Positions 35,701-47,288 of a stretch of DNA of 64,000 nucleotides are shown here, in pieces. Every line of letters starts with the position of its first letter. The first letter of the stretch is position 1. Under the pieces are notes generated by a model, which ran no database searches, was not told the DNA's origin, and worked only from the letters and a program-made list of their open reading frames with translations. Position numbers and translations under genes: made by a program. Where the stretch lies: contig CM070508.1 in assembly GCA_036346375.1 (NCBI GenBank), positions 19,970,852-20,034,851 of the forward strand, read 5' to 3'. Origin of the DNA: Guadua angustifolia (lineage: Eukaryota > Streptophyta > Magnoliopsida > Poales > Poaceae).

Positions 35701-35725
35701 CTGTCACCAATTGAAATGGTGACAG
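35701..35725. repeat. short hairpin, CTGTCACC/GGTGACAG
   Basis: A perfect 8-bp stem with a 9-nt loop, followed by related GGTGACAG/CTATCACCG words to 35760. The pattern resembles the subterminal repeats of a DNA transposon, but no terminus was found. Confidence 0.4.
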
Positions 35726-35913
35726 ATGACCTAGCACCCACATGGATAGTTCTATCACCGTTTGAAATGGGGACGATTCTTTATCGCCATTGGAAACAAC
35801 GACAGAGGAAGTTCTGCACCATGAGAAAATCTCAAAAGAAGATCACTGATAGTAGAAATGTTATTTTCTATTGCTAAAATTACTTAAAAGATAGGTAATG
35901 TAACATGATGTCC

Positions 35914-36924
35914 TGTTGGTGTTTCGTATAACCAGCAAGTAAATTTGTAAATATAGGGGCCGCGCGCTCCCTCTCCTTGGATGGTTAGACGAAAGGAGCC
36001 CAAGATGTATTCTAGTTCGGGCCGAATATCCCTACGTCCAGTTCGTGTGGTGGTTTTGTATTGCTCGGGGTGTAGCGAACTACAGGATTACATGCGGGGG
36101 CTAAGGACAGGCCCTTAGCGTTCGTCCGAGTGGAGGCTCTCGGGGAGTTCGTCTGGGTCGGATGATTCGGATGTGGATGCGAGTGAATGAGAGGATGCCG
36201 TGAATGCTCGATGCCCTTCCCTGAGGGCCCTGCCTTCCTTTATATAGGTGGAGGGGGCAGGTTACACGAGAGTTTTGGAGAAAAAAGGTAGGGGTACGCT
36301 ACGCCTAGGAGTTCCTGGTCTTCGGTCTTGATGATTGACAGGTCCCTATTGCCCCACGCCGGGTTGGTAGACACAATGGACATCGCCCCGTTGGGAAGGT
36401 GCGCACCTGCCCTCTGTGCGCCCGTCAGACAGTGACGTCGTTACACCGCGCTCTTGGTGCCGCCACAGGGAGCGCGCGCCTCCTATGCGCTGAAGGACGG
36501 ATGCGACCTCGGCGGCCTCGCCACCTCGAAGGAGCCACCGCCTCAAAGATGGCCGTCGTGTCCATGGGCAGCAACCACTTCTGGCCGATCGTTGACGTGG
36601 CGGAGGTCGTAGAGCTGAAGCTCATTGGGGCCCCGGCCTAAGTCCAGGTCGGAGCCTGCGGGGGCGTCGGACCCGGGTCTCGGTCGGAGCCTGCGGGGGT
36701 GCCTGACCCGAGGCCAGGCCGGAGGCATCTTGATGGGCTTGCCCGAGGCCAGGGATCCTTCGTGACCCGACGAGGCCCTTGACCAGATCGTGGCCTTAGA
36801 ATGGCCCATTTGGTGCTCTGTATTGCCCCCGGCCTTGCTGCTATGTCCGTACGGTAGAGAGGGAGATGATCTTGAAATAGATATATGATTTGCTGTGGGG
36901 TACCCCTGGTACGGGTATTCGTCA
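35914..36924 (-). mobile_element. solo LTR (1011 bp)
   Basis: Starts TGTTGGTGTTTCG and ends ATTCGTCA, with perfect target duplication TGTCC (35909-35913 and 36925-36929). A reversed TATA-type motif (CCTTTATATAGGTGG near 36235) suggests minus-strand orientation. No second LTR or coding domain is associated, so it is a recombination product of a complete element. Confidence 0.9.
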
Positions 36925-36929
36925 TGTCC

Positions 36930-37700
36930 CTAGCCAAAACCCTAGGGAATTAGAATACCACGAATGAACAACACCATGCCACAATAATTCAAACTTTCAA
37001 GCAAGAAAGATCTGTATGGTATGAACTCTCCAATTCAGGAGCATGAGTCACCATGAGAGGTTTGAGCCCCCCAAAAAACATAATATTTACAGATAGAGAT
37101 TGGACAGAAGGCAGAAGCATACAATTACAAACAGCAACTTGCAAAAACATTGAAGAAACACACTAAATTTATCCTTCAAATTTCCACTGCTATCACCAAC
37201 AGCCACCAACGTTCTAGAACATATTCACAACTCAGTTAATTCACCTGAATTCTGCAAACAAAATGGACATAGAACACTCTCCTATTGAAGATCCACAAGA
37301 TCTAACGAAGTTGAAAAAATCACCTCTTACATGTAAGGCAAGCATCAAATGAATCACATTTCACATGCCAAGTAGTAAGGCAAGCATCATCACGATCCAA
37401 AACATAAATGTCATATCACCAATTCATCATAGAAATTATTCTATGATTTAAGTATTAAATTTCCAACAAAATAGTAGTGTATAAATACAAATGGCATAGA
37501 AGTACATCGACCAAAGCCCACATACTTATTCTAGCAAGTTACTAATAACTACAAAGGATATGCACCATGACTAAAATACCAGCAAATCACCTATGCAATA
37601 GCCATAAATTGAAGAGTGGTACTAATCTGTAATGAAGCACGATCATGTATCAGAGCCTCAAAAAGCTACTATTAACAAACAGGGCCTCAAAAAGCTACTA
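36930..37700. other. AT-rich stretch, nothing recognised
   Basis: No exon chain, RNA gene or repeat terminus could be supported here. A 20-bp phrase beginning GCCTCAAAAAGCTACTATTA is repeated at about 37653 and 37683. Confidence 0.3.
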
Positions 37701-37732
37701 TTAATAGACAGGGAGTGGAGGGAAGGGGAGTG

Positions 37733-37881
37733 GTTAGAGCAAATCAGAGCGGGGGTGAGGATCTACCCCATGGAGGGCTTGGGGTCGAAGTTCATGCCGA
37801 TGATGATGATGAGGGGGGTGAAGCCATAGTGTGCCACCATCTTCGCCAGATGCTCCACTCCCTCACCAGATGCTTCACCGC
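37733..37881 (-). pseudogene. TOM7-like pseudogene (mitochondrial import receptor subunit)
   Basis: On the minus strand, AVKHLVREWSIW is followed in another frame by KMVAHYGFTPLIIIIGMN and DPKPSMG, then a stop and ILTPAL. Plant TOM7 proteins end with a closely similar pattern: VREW, AHYGFIPL, IIIGMNS(D/E)PKP, QLLSPV. The frameshift before KMVAHYGF, the stop after PSMG and the lack of an N-terminus show that it is dead. Absence of introns and isolation suggest a retrocopy, but plant TOM7 is small, so this is not proof. Confidence 0.65.
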
Positions 37882-37949
37882 CACTGCATGGGAGGGATCT
37901 ACTGGCCCAGATGCTAGTGTGCCCCTCCTTCAGTGGCCCTCCTCAAAGC

Positions 37950-38215
37950 ATTCGACTTCGGCTTTAGCCTAGCAGATGACCACGATGGGTTTGCCATGGC
38001 CTTCTCGGGCCAGCCCGGCCTAAGCATGGTCCAACAAGCATGCCATGTTGTGTCGCCTGTCAAGCCTATTTTTGAGGCCCAACACAATCCACAGTTCAGG
38101 CTATGACAACCCAGCCCACCATGTGTTGTGCCCATGTTATGCATGGGCTATGCCATGCCTATCGAGCCTCGAATTGGCACGAAAAAGCGTAGCCCAACAC
38201 TCAGGTCTGACCCCA
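37950..38215. repeat. GGCCCGGCC-rich hAT-type relic
   Basis: Contains CGGGCCAGCCCGGCC and TTGGCACGAAAAAGCGTAGCCC-like words typical of short grass hAT elements. Both ends are too degraded to define. Confidence 0.3.
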
Positions 38216-38750
38216 AGCATGCATATGATGCATTATTGCTCTACACCTTCTCTCTCTTTTTTCCATTTCATTATTTGCATTTAAGAAAACATAGTATGAT
38301 TCATCCTTGCATAAAATAATATATATGGATGTGTAGGGTGCTTACTCCATTCTCACTATTAGCATATGTCCTCGTTATCTAGTCAACATTAAGAAATTAT
38401 TGAAGAGAGGATTACTACAAACCTTTCTATGTACACACCATACCTCTGCAGTCCATCATTGAATCAAGATTCATGCATGAACTTATTTGATTGTAATATA
38501 AAACTCAAATATAGTACATGTACATGATATAACGCATGTGGGTCCAATCTATATAGTGAAGTGAATGAATTGGGATTCTTTTGGCAAAAAGGGTGTTAAT
38601 TAAAAAATTAAACTTTTATAGCCTAGCCTAAGTGCATAGGGTTTTTAGTTGAGTTTTGTAACCTAATTTCAACACTATACAATTCTAGTAATCTAGGAAT
38701 AGAGATACAACAAAGTAATTACGAAAATGTAAAATAGACAAGGAGCACAA
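38216..38750. other. AT-rich stretch, nothing recognised
   Basis: No coding or repeat structure could be supported. Confidence 0.3.
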
Positions 38751-39910
38751 CCGATTTTTCTACCAAGGTCTTGAATCACTTTTGTTGGCTTGATGTCTAG
38801 AAGAGTCATGTTATTCATTGCACTTCGATGTCCTTCGTCACCTACATCATCAGGATTTTCATACTGTACTTGAGAGCCATTAGATTCATTAAACTCAATG
38901 TCATAAGTTCTTCAACAAGCCCAATGGCTTTGTTAAAGACATAATAAGCTTTTGAGTTGGAGTGACCCAATAGGAGACCAATATCGTATCTCCTTTGGAA
39001 ATTCCCAAGATAGGTACCTTTCTGGTAGATGAAGCACTTGCATCCAAACACTCCCTACTAAGAGCTCACATGAAGAATTCTTCAATAGTCGATGGATGTA
39101 GAGCCAATTTGTAGCACAGGAAGAGGAATTGATGGCCTCCACCCAAAAGTTATCAGGCGTGCCATACTCATCAAGCATCATCCTTGCTATCTCAATTAAG
39201 GTTTGATTCTTCCACTCAACTCTATTTTGTTGAGGTGTGCAAGTTGTGGAAAGCTTATGTTTGATCCCAAACTAAACAAATTAGTCTTCAATATTATTAT
39301 TCTTGAAGTCATTTCCATTGTTACCTCAAATATTCTTGATTGGAGTTTCAAACTCATTTTAGACCCTTTTGGCATATCTTTTGACAATACCGGTGGCATC
39401 AGGCTTGTCTTTAAAAAGAAAACCCAAATGAACCATAAGAAATCATCCACAATGACCAAACAAAAAGAGTTTCCACCGATGTTGTTACAAGATATTGGAC
39501 TAAACAAATCCATATGTAAGAACTCTAGTAGTCTAGATGTAGATATAATACTTTTTATAGGATGAGAGTTTGCCACTTGCTTGCCGGCTTTACAAACATT
39601 GCACGATTTATCCTTCTCAAACCACACATCCTTCAACCCTACAACCAAATAGTTGCTTAAAATCTTTTCAATATAGATATCCCCACATGTTCAAGACGGC
39701 GGAGCCAAAGCCAACCAAATGATATTTTAGCTATTAAGAATGTTGAGATGCACGAAACATTTGAGGAGAAATCCACAAGAAATAAGTTTTGAAAAAAATT
39801 TGAAGATCAAATCTCGAGAGGTTTTATGAAAAACCGAAACACCCTCTTCCATAAAAATACAATTGAACTCTAAATCACAAATTTCATAAACCAAAAGTAA
39901 TTGAAGGTTA
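38750..39910 (-). pseudogene. Ty1/copia pol fragment (GAG-pre-integrase and integrase)
   Basis: On the minus strand, from right to left: a GAG-pre-integrase-like head (LRRLEHVG, then VWFEKDKSCNVCKAGKQ), the integrase core start (LLEFLHMDLFSPIS, GGNSFCLVIVDDF), the later core (MMLDEYGTPDNFWVEAINSS) and the copia-specific tail (FGCKCFIYQKGTYLGNFQ, DIGLLLGHS, AYYVFNKAIGLVEE). The order is normal, but frames change several times. The GTEF-type Asp block and the ERKN-type Glu block are degraded. RT and LTRs are absent. A Tork-type copia is likely from the residues around FGCKC. Confidence 0.8.
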
Positions 39911-40259
39911 GATATTTATCCCTTTGTTTCTCCTGCTCAGCCTCTCTCATCTCCTGAGTCCTTAATCTTTGAAGTTGTCTATGTTGTGATTGGCTTAGTC
40001 CTGGAGGACACCATCTGAGTTTAGGTTCAATCGGCTCACATACTTTTCCTGCCTTGACCCTCGTCCACTCACATCAGTGGTTGGTTTAGTCTAGAAACTC
40101 TTTCATGGACCGATCCTCTATGGATTTCATGGCAGTCCTGCATTTGCTTAGATATTATATCTTTAGCCGACTGTTGATGCCAGTCACCTTAATGCGGATA
40201 ATGCTCCGTCAGACATGTATAAGGTGACAGCAGAGCTGAACCTCTCCCAACAAAACTGC

Positions 40260-42339
40260 CAAAAAGGGCATCGTTGGTGAGTTTTTTCTAAGTACATATT
40301 ATTCGACCGACACAAGATATTGTGGCCTATTGTTCTTCTTTCATACTTCTCCAACAACAAGGAGAAAGTTGGTTTTGGTTATGAATCGGCTTTTGTGATA
40401 GCGATGCCCTCTCGGCCTTGTACCACTTGTCGATCTACAAATCTTCTCTTGGCTTGATAGTCCTTGAACTCCTCCCTTGTCGGTTTCTGTTTGCAATGAG
40501 CCGACCGTATTCTTAAGGATGTCTTTGCCGCAGAGCTTGACTTGACATCAACATGACGTACAACCTTAGACCATGTATATTGCATCAGCTCCTTTCTTTT
40601 TTCAAAACAATAAACCATATTAATCGAAAAAGGATTAGCATCCAGCTAAATCGTTGCCTCTTATGCAAACTTGAGTCAACCATCCTCTATAGCAAATTGT
40701 ATTTGTTGTCAAAAAATATTGCAATCATTAGTATTATGAGAAAAAAGAGTTATGCTATTTGCAAAACCTTCACTTTTCAATTTTGTCAGCCAACGATATA
40801 ACATGTCCTTCGGGCAATGTATAATCTTTTCTTGCAGTAGTAAATAAAAAATATTATCACATTTGGAAACATCGAAAGCATACTTTATTTTCGACTTATA
40901 CTTAGTCGGCTTAAGTCAAGAATAGACTAAGGACTTCTTAAATCCCTTAACTCATTCACAGGTGACTTAAATCGGTAATTCCTGCCCACCAAATTTTTCC
41001 TTCAGCTGGGGAATTAACTCTTAGAAGGCCAAATCAGCTAACTAGTTATTAGGTAAAGTAACCCTAAAACACTGATTCCTTACTTCTTTAAATCTCTTAA
41101 TATAGTCTGTTATCGATTCTCCAAATTTTTTATGAACAGAGGTTAAGTCAAAATTTCTAAGATCCAGACTGCCAGAGAAAAGTATTCATGGAATCGGCTT
41201 TCCAAATCGGTCTAGAAATTGACCGAATTCAGAGGTAAGCTTGTGAACCACATAAACGCAACTCCTGACAAAGAGAGCGGGAATAACCTAATTTTTAATC
41301 CGTCGAACTGAGCAACCTCACCGCATTGTGCAATTAAACACCCGATGTGTTCTAGAGTAGAAACGGAGTCATCCCCTGAGAATTTTGCAATATCAGGAAC
41401 TATAAAATTATTAGGATAAGGAATCCGATCAATATAATTAGGGTATGGCTTCCGATAGCCTGTAACATTCCCTTTGGGTTGTATGCCGAATTGATCTCTC
41501 AACACGGCAGATATTTGTTCAGGCCAATTCATTGTATTGGCCGATGTAGCATTAGGGATCTGCCAATTACACTCGTAATTGGCATTCTGCCCCTCGAGCG
41601 TAAGCTTGGGTTGGAAAGTCGCTTAAGCCAATGGGAAATGATGAGGATGCTCATAGCCCACGTGGTTTTTCCTAGCAATTGGCTCTGGTACTAGAACGAA
41701 GGGTTCCAAGTACGTTACAACCTTATATGGGGCCAAATTCCTCTTCAAAATCGACTCAGGGTATTGTGGATGCCTAGGAGGTTCAATCGGCTGTGGAACC
41801 GATTGGAGAAAAGCGTAAAATGGATCCGATGATGGTAAGTTGGCTAGTGCATCCAACTTAGCAACATCGATATATGCTTGGTAATGTACAACCCTACTTA
41901 TACGATAATCTCGTGGCAGTACTATGGTTGATTGAGTTGGCATCATGGTAAGAGATGGACTCATAGCCGGCAGCTTAGGATCAGCTACTACCACATGGCT
42001 TTACGTATTTGGTGCCACTGAATAAACAGGGTAATTCGATAGTGTCTACATTGGATCGAGTAGGCTTCCAGCCAATGCAAGCTCTTGAGCTGTAGTCTTA
42101 ACGCTATTAGCTATCATCGGCTTATGAGTGGTAACTAGAGCCGATGATTGGTTAATTAAAGCATGGTGCACAGATTGATTAATCATGGCAGATAATTCAT
42201 CTTGTGCAAGTATGCATCGACTTACTGATGCGTCAATAAACCCTGAATCGCCGAGGGTATTGACCGTCGATAATATGGTCTTTTGAGTAACACCGTGTTG
42301 AGTTTTTTTATAGTAGCTTAACATCATCTCTTGAAGCAT
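40260..42339 (-). pseudogene. gypsy gag remnant
   Basis: Broken minus-strand frames, in order: a 97-codon leader (42339-42046), a proline-rich part (41994-41623), the gag core YIDRIPYPNNFIVPDIAKFSGDD-like with LEHIGCLIAQCGE and LSLSGVAFMWFTSLP (41532-41212), then a C-terminal region with a CKxHNSF-like finger and KPTREEFKDYQAKRRFV (40618-40379). This follows the gag of a large class of grass gypsy elements. No protease or RT follows before 39910, so pol has been deleted. Confidence 0.75.
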
Positions 42340-42497
42340 AGCTTTTCGATCGTCGATCTCTTTACCCTGTTCAGCGTTAAATTGTTCAATATCAGGACAA
42401 TTATAGCTTCAATATTGAGATCGAACAGTAGGATTGATTTCTCAGAAGAAGACATCTGGTCCCATCGAGAGTGACAAAAGTGTGTTGCGCCAAAAAA

Positions 42498-43207
42498 TGT
42501 GATGAAGAATTAACCAGCCCAAACACACGAGAACACCGGGTTCAATGAGGTTCGAGGCGTGCCAACTGATTTGATCATGCAATCAACAAGATAGATTGAA
42601 AAATATACACTCAAATCCGATCTAATGCGACAATCGGCAAAGATCTAAACATCTATTAATAACCAATCAAATCATGGGTAACGATAAGTCTAAAAAGCTG
42701 ATTAGGGCTGATTAGATGATAAAAGGTAGATTTTTTTAAAAAAGGTAATGCGCAATAAGATCAAAGAAGATCAAACCTAGCGTAATCGATGAAGACCAAC
42801 AATTGGCCAGGCACAACTTTATTGATCAAAATCGGATTACAAAAAAGATTCTAAATTACAAAGCTACTCCTAGTTGACAGGAAAGTAAATAAAAATTAGA
42901 TATGAGTTGTTTGATTGATTGTGTTTTCCTTTCTTGCTCTCGATCCCCTTTTTTATAGTGCATCGGCCAACCATATCCTTTTTCAACACGTTGCCAAATC
43001 ATGATCCATATCAGCCTGATATAGATAAAAATTCCATCTTTAAATCGATATTGAAAAAACATCAATTTTATCCTTTAGCCTAACAAATAAACAACACCTT
43101 GCCAAATTTGGGTGCAAACACCCACTCAAATTATCCGGGTCCCATTAAGACTTCAACACATGTCCGACCCACTCAAATTATACAGGTGTCATTGTGACTT
43201 CAACACA
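42498..43207 (-). repeat. gypsy LTR belonging to the gag remnant
   Basis: Starts TGTGATGAAGAATTAACC. Just outside it the minus strand reads TGGCGCAAC at 42484-42492, a gypsy-type primer site followed by five T. A TATAAAA motif lies on the minus strand near 42950. The far end is ambiguous because a phrase ending GACTTCAACACA is tandemly repeated, ending at about 43160 and 43207. No partner LTR was found. Confidence 0.6.
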
Positions 43208-43229
43208 TTTCCTTTGTGAAATTGATCTG

Positions 43230-44854
43230 GTCCATGATCTAGGTCACCGTTGCGTGGCTAAGCAAACTATTTATGATCTAACCAATCCACATTGGTATTT
43301 ATTAGAAATCAACTAATAATTATTCATCCTAGGGTGACAAATAGTTATGACATACAAATGACAAGATAGGTATAATCTAGTTGGGTTGAATAACTAAATC
43401 CCAAACTAAATGAAAAACAGTTCTAAGCACAAAATAACTTGTAGTAATTTAAAACAATATAGCATTTGCAAAATTAGGTTCAACATGATCAAAAAACAAT
43501 TTGCCTTGGAAAAGATCTTGGTCTTGATCTAAACCTTGATCTTGAGTCAACGCTCCACACTCAAATGGTCAGGGCGCTTCAACGTCTATGCGAATCGAGT
43601 GAGAAATAACAAATAAATGCAAAAAAAATCACAAAAACTAAAAAAAATCAAATAAAAATCACCATTAAATAGATCTTGAATTTAGAAAAATTTAGAAAAT
43701 TGAATTGCCACAATCGGAGCTTATATGAAGAAGAACAGGCTCTCGAAAGATTCAAATAAAAGAAAATACCAGAAAAAAAACCTGAAGTTTCTTGATTTAT
43801 TTTTCTACTGAAAAATTGATTTATGATGTCACACTGACATTAGCAACCAATTTTTGAGTAAAATTAAATAAGAAAAATTCCTTATCTTGCTAACATGTGG
43901 GCCTGGCTGACTCGGCCACCACGTAAGCGACACATGATCACGAGTATTGACAGGGCTGACACACGGTAGCCACATAATGACACATGTTAGCCACGTCGAC
44001 TTCGGCTTAGGGTTTTGGTCAACGACCTCCACAACGGCGCAATCATCACTGCAGACATGGGAGACCACATGGCTTCTAGGCGCACGGCGATGGATCGACA
44101 ACTTGGTCCCATGGATCTGGAAGCTCTCGCTGTGATGAACCTGGATGTGGCTTTGGTTTCGATAGAGACCCACCAGCGATGGAGAAAACGGTGAAAAACT
44201 ATGGTGCCACATCCAACCTCCTCCGACGAGTGATTGCGGGAGAACAAGAGCGTCTCGGCGGAAAAGAACTTGGGCAACCTAGGGGGCGACTCACATAGAT
44301 CCTCGAGATGGGGTTAATGCAGTATTTAAAGGCCTTGATGTTTGTGCATAGGCTAGAAACCAAATCAGGTGATGGCGGCAAGTCGAAGACGGACTCTAGG
44401 ACGACTAACTCCTAGGTGTCCACGTGTCGGCCATCCGATGGGCTGACGCAGTGCAGGATGGACGGACCAAATGGGCCATGTGGCACAGAGAAAAGGTCAA
44501 GCTGGAGTGGAGGAGAAATTAGGCCGAGGCCATCGGGTTTCAACCGACTTCCAAATCCAGATCTTTCAAACATTTTTTATTTAAATTAAATCCAGAAAAT
44601 CAATTGAATCAAAACAAATAGCAAAAAAACTTAGATAAATTCTATAAAAATATATAAAATACTTTGAGATATATTGAACTCAAATAAAATATTTTTGGCA
44701 AAATTTTACTTAAATTTTCATATATTTAAATAATAAATGCAACAAGCCTAATTCAAAAACATTATTTGAATTCCAAATAAATTCTAGAAAATTTTAAAAA
44801 TTCTCAAAAATCACAAATAACAATATTAAAACAATAAAAGCTAAAAATTAGGAT
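43230..44854 (-). repeat. long gypsy-type LTR, reversed and truncated (copy D)
   Basis: Its right end (AAATTAGGATGTTAT) is the reverse of the TGTAACATCC start of the solo LTR at 23199. An interior block near 43695-43740 (TTGCCACAATCGGAGC) matches copy B. The opposite terminus is absent; the gypsy LTR on the left may have cut it off. A GC-rich zone at 43900-44540 corresponds to the GC-rich third of copy C. Confidence 0.65.
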
Positions 44855-44859
44855 GTTAT

Positions 44860-44903
<44 letters not shown>

Positions 44904-44928
44904 CATATCTATATGTATTTATATATAT

Positions 44929-45226
44929 ATGTGGTATGAAATATTAAATGAAAACCACCCATTCTATGAAAACTCGTGGAAACCACCCGTTGAAGTTATG
45001 AAAAAGACAAATTCAGCATAAATAGTAATTTTCACTGTATTTTGAATTTGTCTTTTTCATATCTTTCAAATGCGATTGAGTTTCATCTTCAAATTTTGCA
45101 GGATTGTAGAAGTTCACCTCCCCTACATATGGTAATGTTTTGAGAATTTTTTAAAACTTCTACAGGTGGTTTCCACAGAGTTTTCATGGAATGGGTGGTT
45201 TTCACTGAATATTTCGCCATATATGT
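44929..45226. mobile_element. MITE with long inverted repeats
   Basis: Left arm GAAAACCACCCATTC then TGAAAACTCGTGGAAACCACC; the right arm is its near-perfect inverse, about 55-60 bp. There is no coding sequence. Ends fall in microsatellite DNA, so the target duplication cannot be fixed. Confidence 0.75.
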
Positions 45227-45268
45227 GTGTGTATGCACATATATGTGTATATATATGCATATCTATAT

Positions 45269-45538
45269 GGGGGAAGTATATGGTGAAAGTAGGCATATGG
45301 TGAAATCATGAAAGTAATCAAACAGGGGTATTGGATCAAACTTGAATGGTTCAGATTTAGGTGGAATCCCATCTCCTCACTTAAATACGTTTTACATATA
45401 ACCCCCTAGAAAAATTACAAAACTCCACACTTTAAGTGAAGGAGGTGGAATTTCACTTAAATCTGAACCATTCAAGTTTGATCCAATGCCTCTGCCTGAT
45501 TACTTCACCATATGTTCACTTTCACCATATACTTCCTC
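45269..45538. mobile_element. MITE with about 95-bp inverted repeats (270 bp)
   Basis: Arms start GGGGGAAGTATATGGTGAAA and GAGGAAGTATATGGTGAAAG and stay similar for about 95 bp, including GGATCAAACTTGAATGG. Flanked by ATCTATAT at 45261-45268 and 45539-45546. The 8-bp duplication would fit hAT, but microsatellite context weakens this. Confidence 0.75.
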
Positions 45539-46039
45539 ATCTATATGTATTTATACATATATATGTACATATATGTGTATATATATGCATATCTATATGT
45601 GTGTGTGTGTGTATACATACATATACATATACACACATGTATACATATGACCACACACACATATACACACACACACACATGTATATGTATATACTATTAT
45701 GTACCTACGTGAAGAATAGCTAATTGTACGTTCAGACCAGTTAACCTAGTCCGACCAAGTCATGCATCCTACTATCAGCGCAACAAAACTGCTTAGTTGA
45801 CTAAGCCCATCACCTACAAGGCCAAAACAACTATTAAATATGTTTCTTGTTTTACATGAATCTGTTTTTTCTTTGATTTAGCCATAGCTCTTTATTGACA
45901 ACTCCAATTCACACACATTTTTCACCAGTAGCTTACTGTTATGAGGTCAACATATTGATACAGAACATATAGTCTAAATTCATTCAAAATCTTTAAATTT
46001 ATGTATATTTTTCAAAGGTACATGTTTAATTTAAATTAT

Positions 46040-47010
46040 TACTAGCCGTGCGTTGTAACGAAAACTTAATCTATGATAAAAAATTTATTTGCAAAGAGCA
46101 CTAATCTTATTTGAATAATAACGTTCACTCTAAATGTGTAATGGTTAAATATTTTAATCAATTCATCGAAACATACAAATTCCAAGCACCTGTTTACAAA
46201 CTCAACCTTAAAATTATCTTTAATTTCACAAACTTAAATAATAACATCACAGCACTTGGGATTATAAATTTGTAACGCCATAATTCGAGATCGATCGATC
46301 GACTGAGAGAAGCATCACCTGCTGCCCCATGGGCGTAAATGCGTTGAAGAGGTAGGCGTCATCAGCATGTGGCTACCACCATCAATGTCGTGCGTGGCTC
46401 GTACACCTTAACCCAGCCATACTATAGCCCCACCCTATGAACCAACTCCACCGCCTCCTCGCCTCCCCCCGCAAGCGCCTCCCTCAACCTATTGACATCA
46501 TCCTAGCCTATCTCGCCACCTACCACCGGCGACCTGCCCCTGCGCCGTATCGATAAGATCAGAAAAATCGTCCATTACCTCCACTTAACGGATAAGCTCA
46601 ACATATCTACAGGAGAAGCAAGAAGCGGTGAGGTTATATAGATTCAGCAACCGAGGAGATATCTATGGAATCCAGATTAAGAAATCATCGAATAAGGAAA
46701 GCAACAAAAGAGAAAGAAGCGAGAAGAGACCCAACTCTATAAATCGGAGCTCTGCTTCCCTCGGAAGGTAATCAATTAATCCAATCCGAAAAGCATCGGT
46801 AGCAATCGCCGCCGATTCAAATGCCAGATCAATGGGAGTCATGCATATTCATTTACCTCTCGTGACGGGATGATCCAATCCAATTTACCAAGGTGACCAT
46901 TGTCCGCTTTTTACTCAGCCACGCGGGTGTGCACACGTGTTGATGTAAGGGTGGAGAACGGACGTATCACCACCAACTCCTAATTAGAATTAGTAGAGAT
47001 ACCTTAAAAC
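46040..47010. repeat. dispersed repeat with CCGTGCGTTGTAACG start
   Basis: Begins ACTAGCCGTGCGTTGTAACG and ends near AATTAGAATTAGTAGAGAT; both phrases recur as ends of a dispersed grass repeat. Contains CGATCGATCGA-type palindromes and a moderately GC-rich middle. No protein recognised; class uncertain. Confidence 0.3.
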
Positions 47011-47288
47011 TGATATTTTCGAAAATTATACCCGAATTTGACTTCCATTTGTGTATTTAAAATCATAGTGTCCTAACACCATGGTATCCCATTTTGGCAT
47101 CCTATATATACAGCTTTCGGTCATAGCCTCACAAAAGACCAAATGTAGACAATTCCCAGATCCACATGAAAACCACTGAATTAGCAAACACAGAAAACAA
47201 GGCGAGTAGAACGTTTATATATTATTATCTCTTTTTTGCTATTTATCATGGATCCTCTTGCAACGACGTCACTCAAACCAACTTCAGT

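Larger units (their letters stand above)
44855..45710. repeat. TA/TG microsatellite cluster
   Basis: Runs of (TA)n and (TG)n at 44860-44905, 45225-45265 and 45540-45690 surround two inserted MITEs. Open frames here are rich in Y, H, I and T because of the repeat and are not genes. Confidence 0.9.

Noticed and set aside
35393..35758. 121-codon minus frame rich in E, K, R and G
   Set aside because: Direct translation of the polypurine strand of the CT tract.
35846..35862. Possible CACTA terminus (CACTGATAGTAG)
   Set aside because: Differs from CACTA ends, no partner end and no TSD were found.
45436..45723. 95-codon frame rich in Y, H, I and T
   Set aside because: Translation of TA/TG microsatellite.
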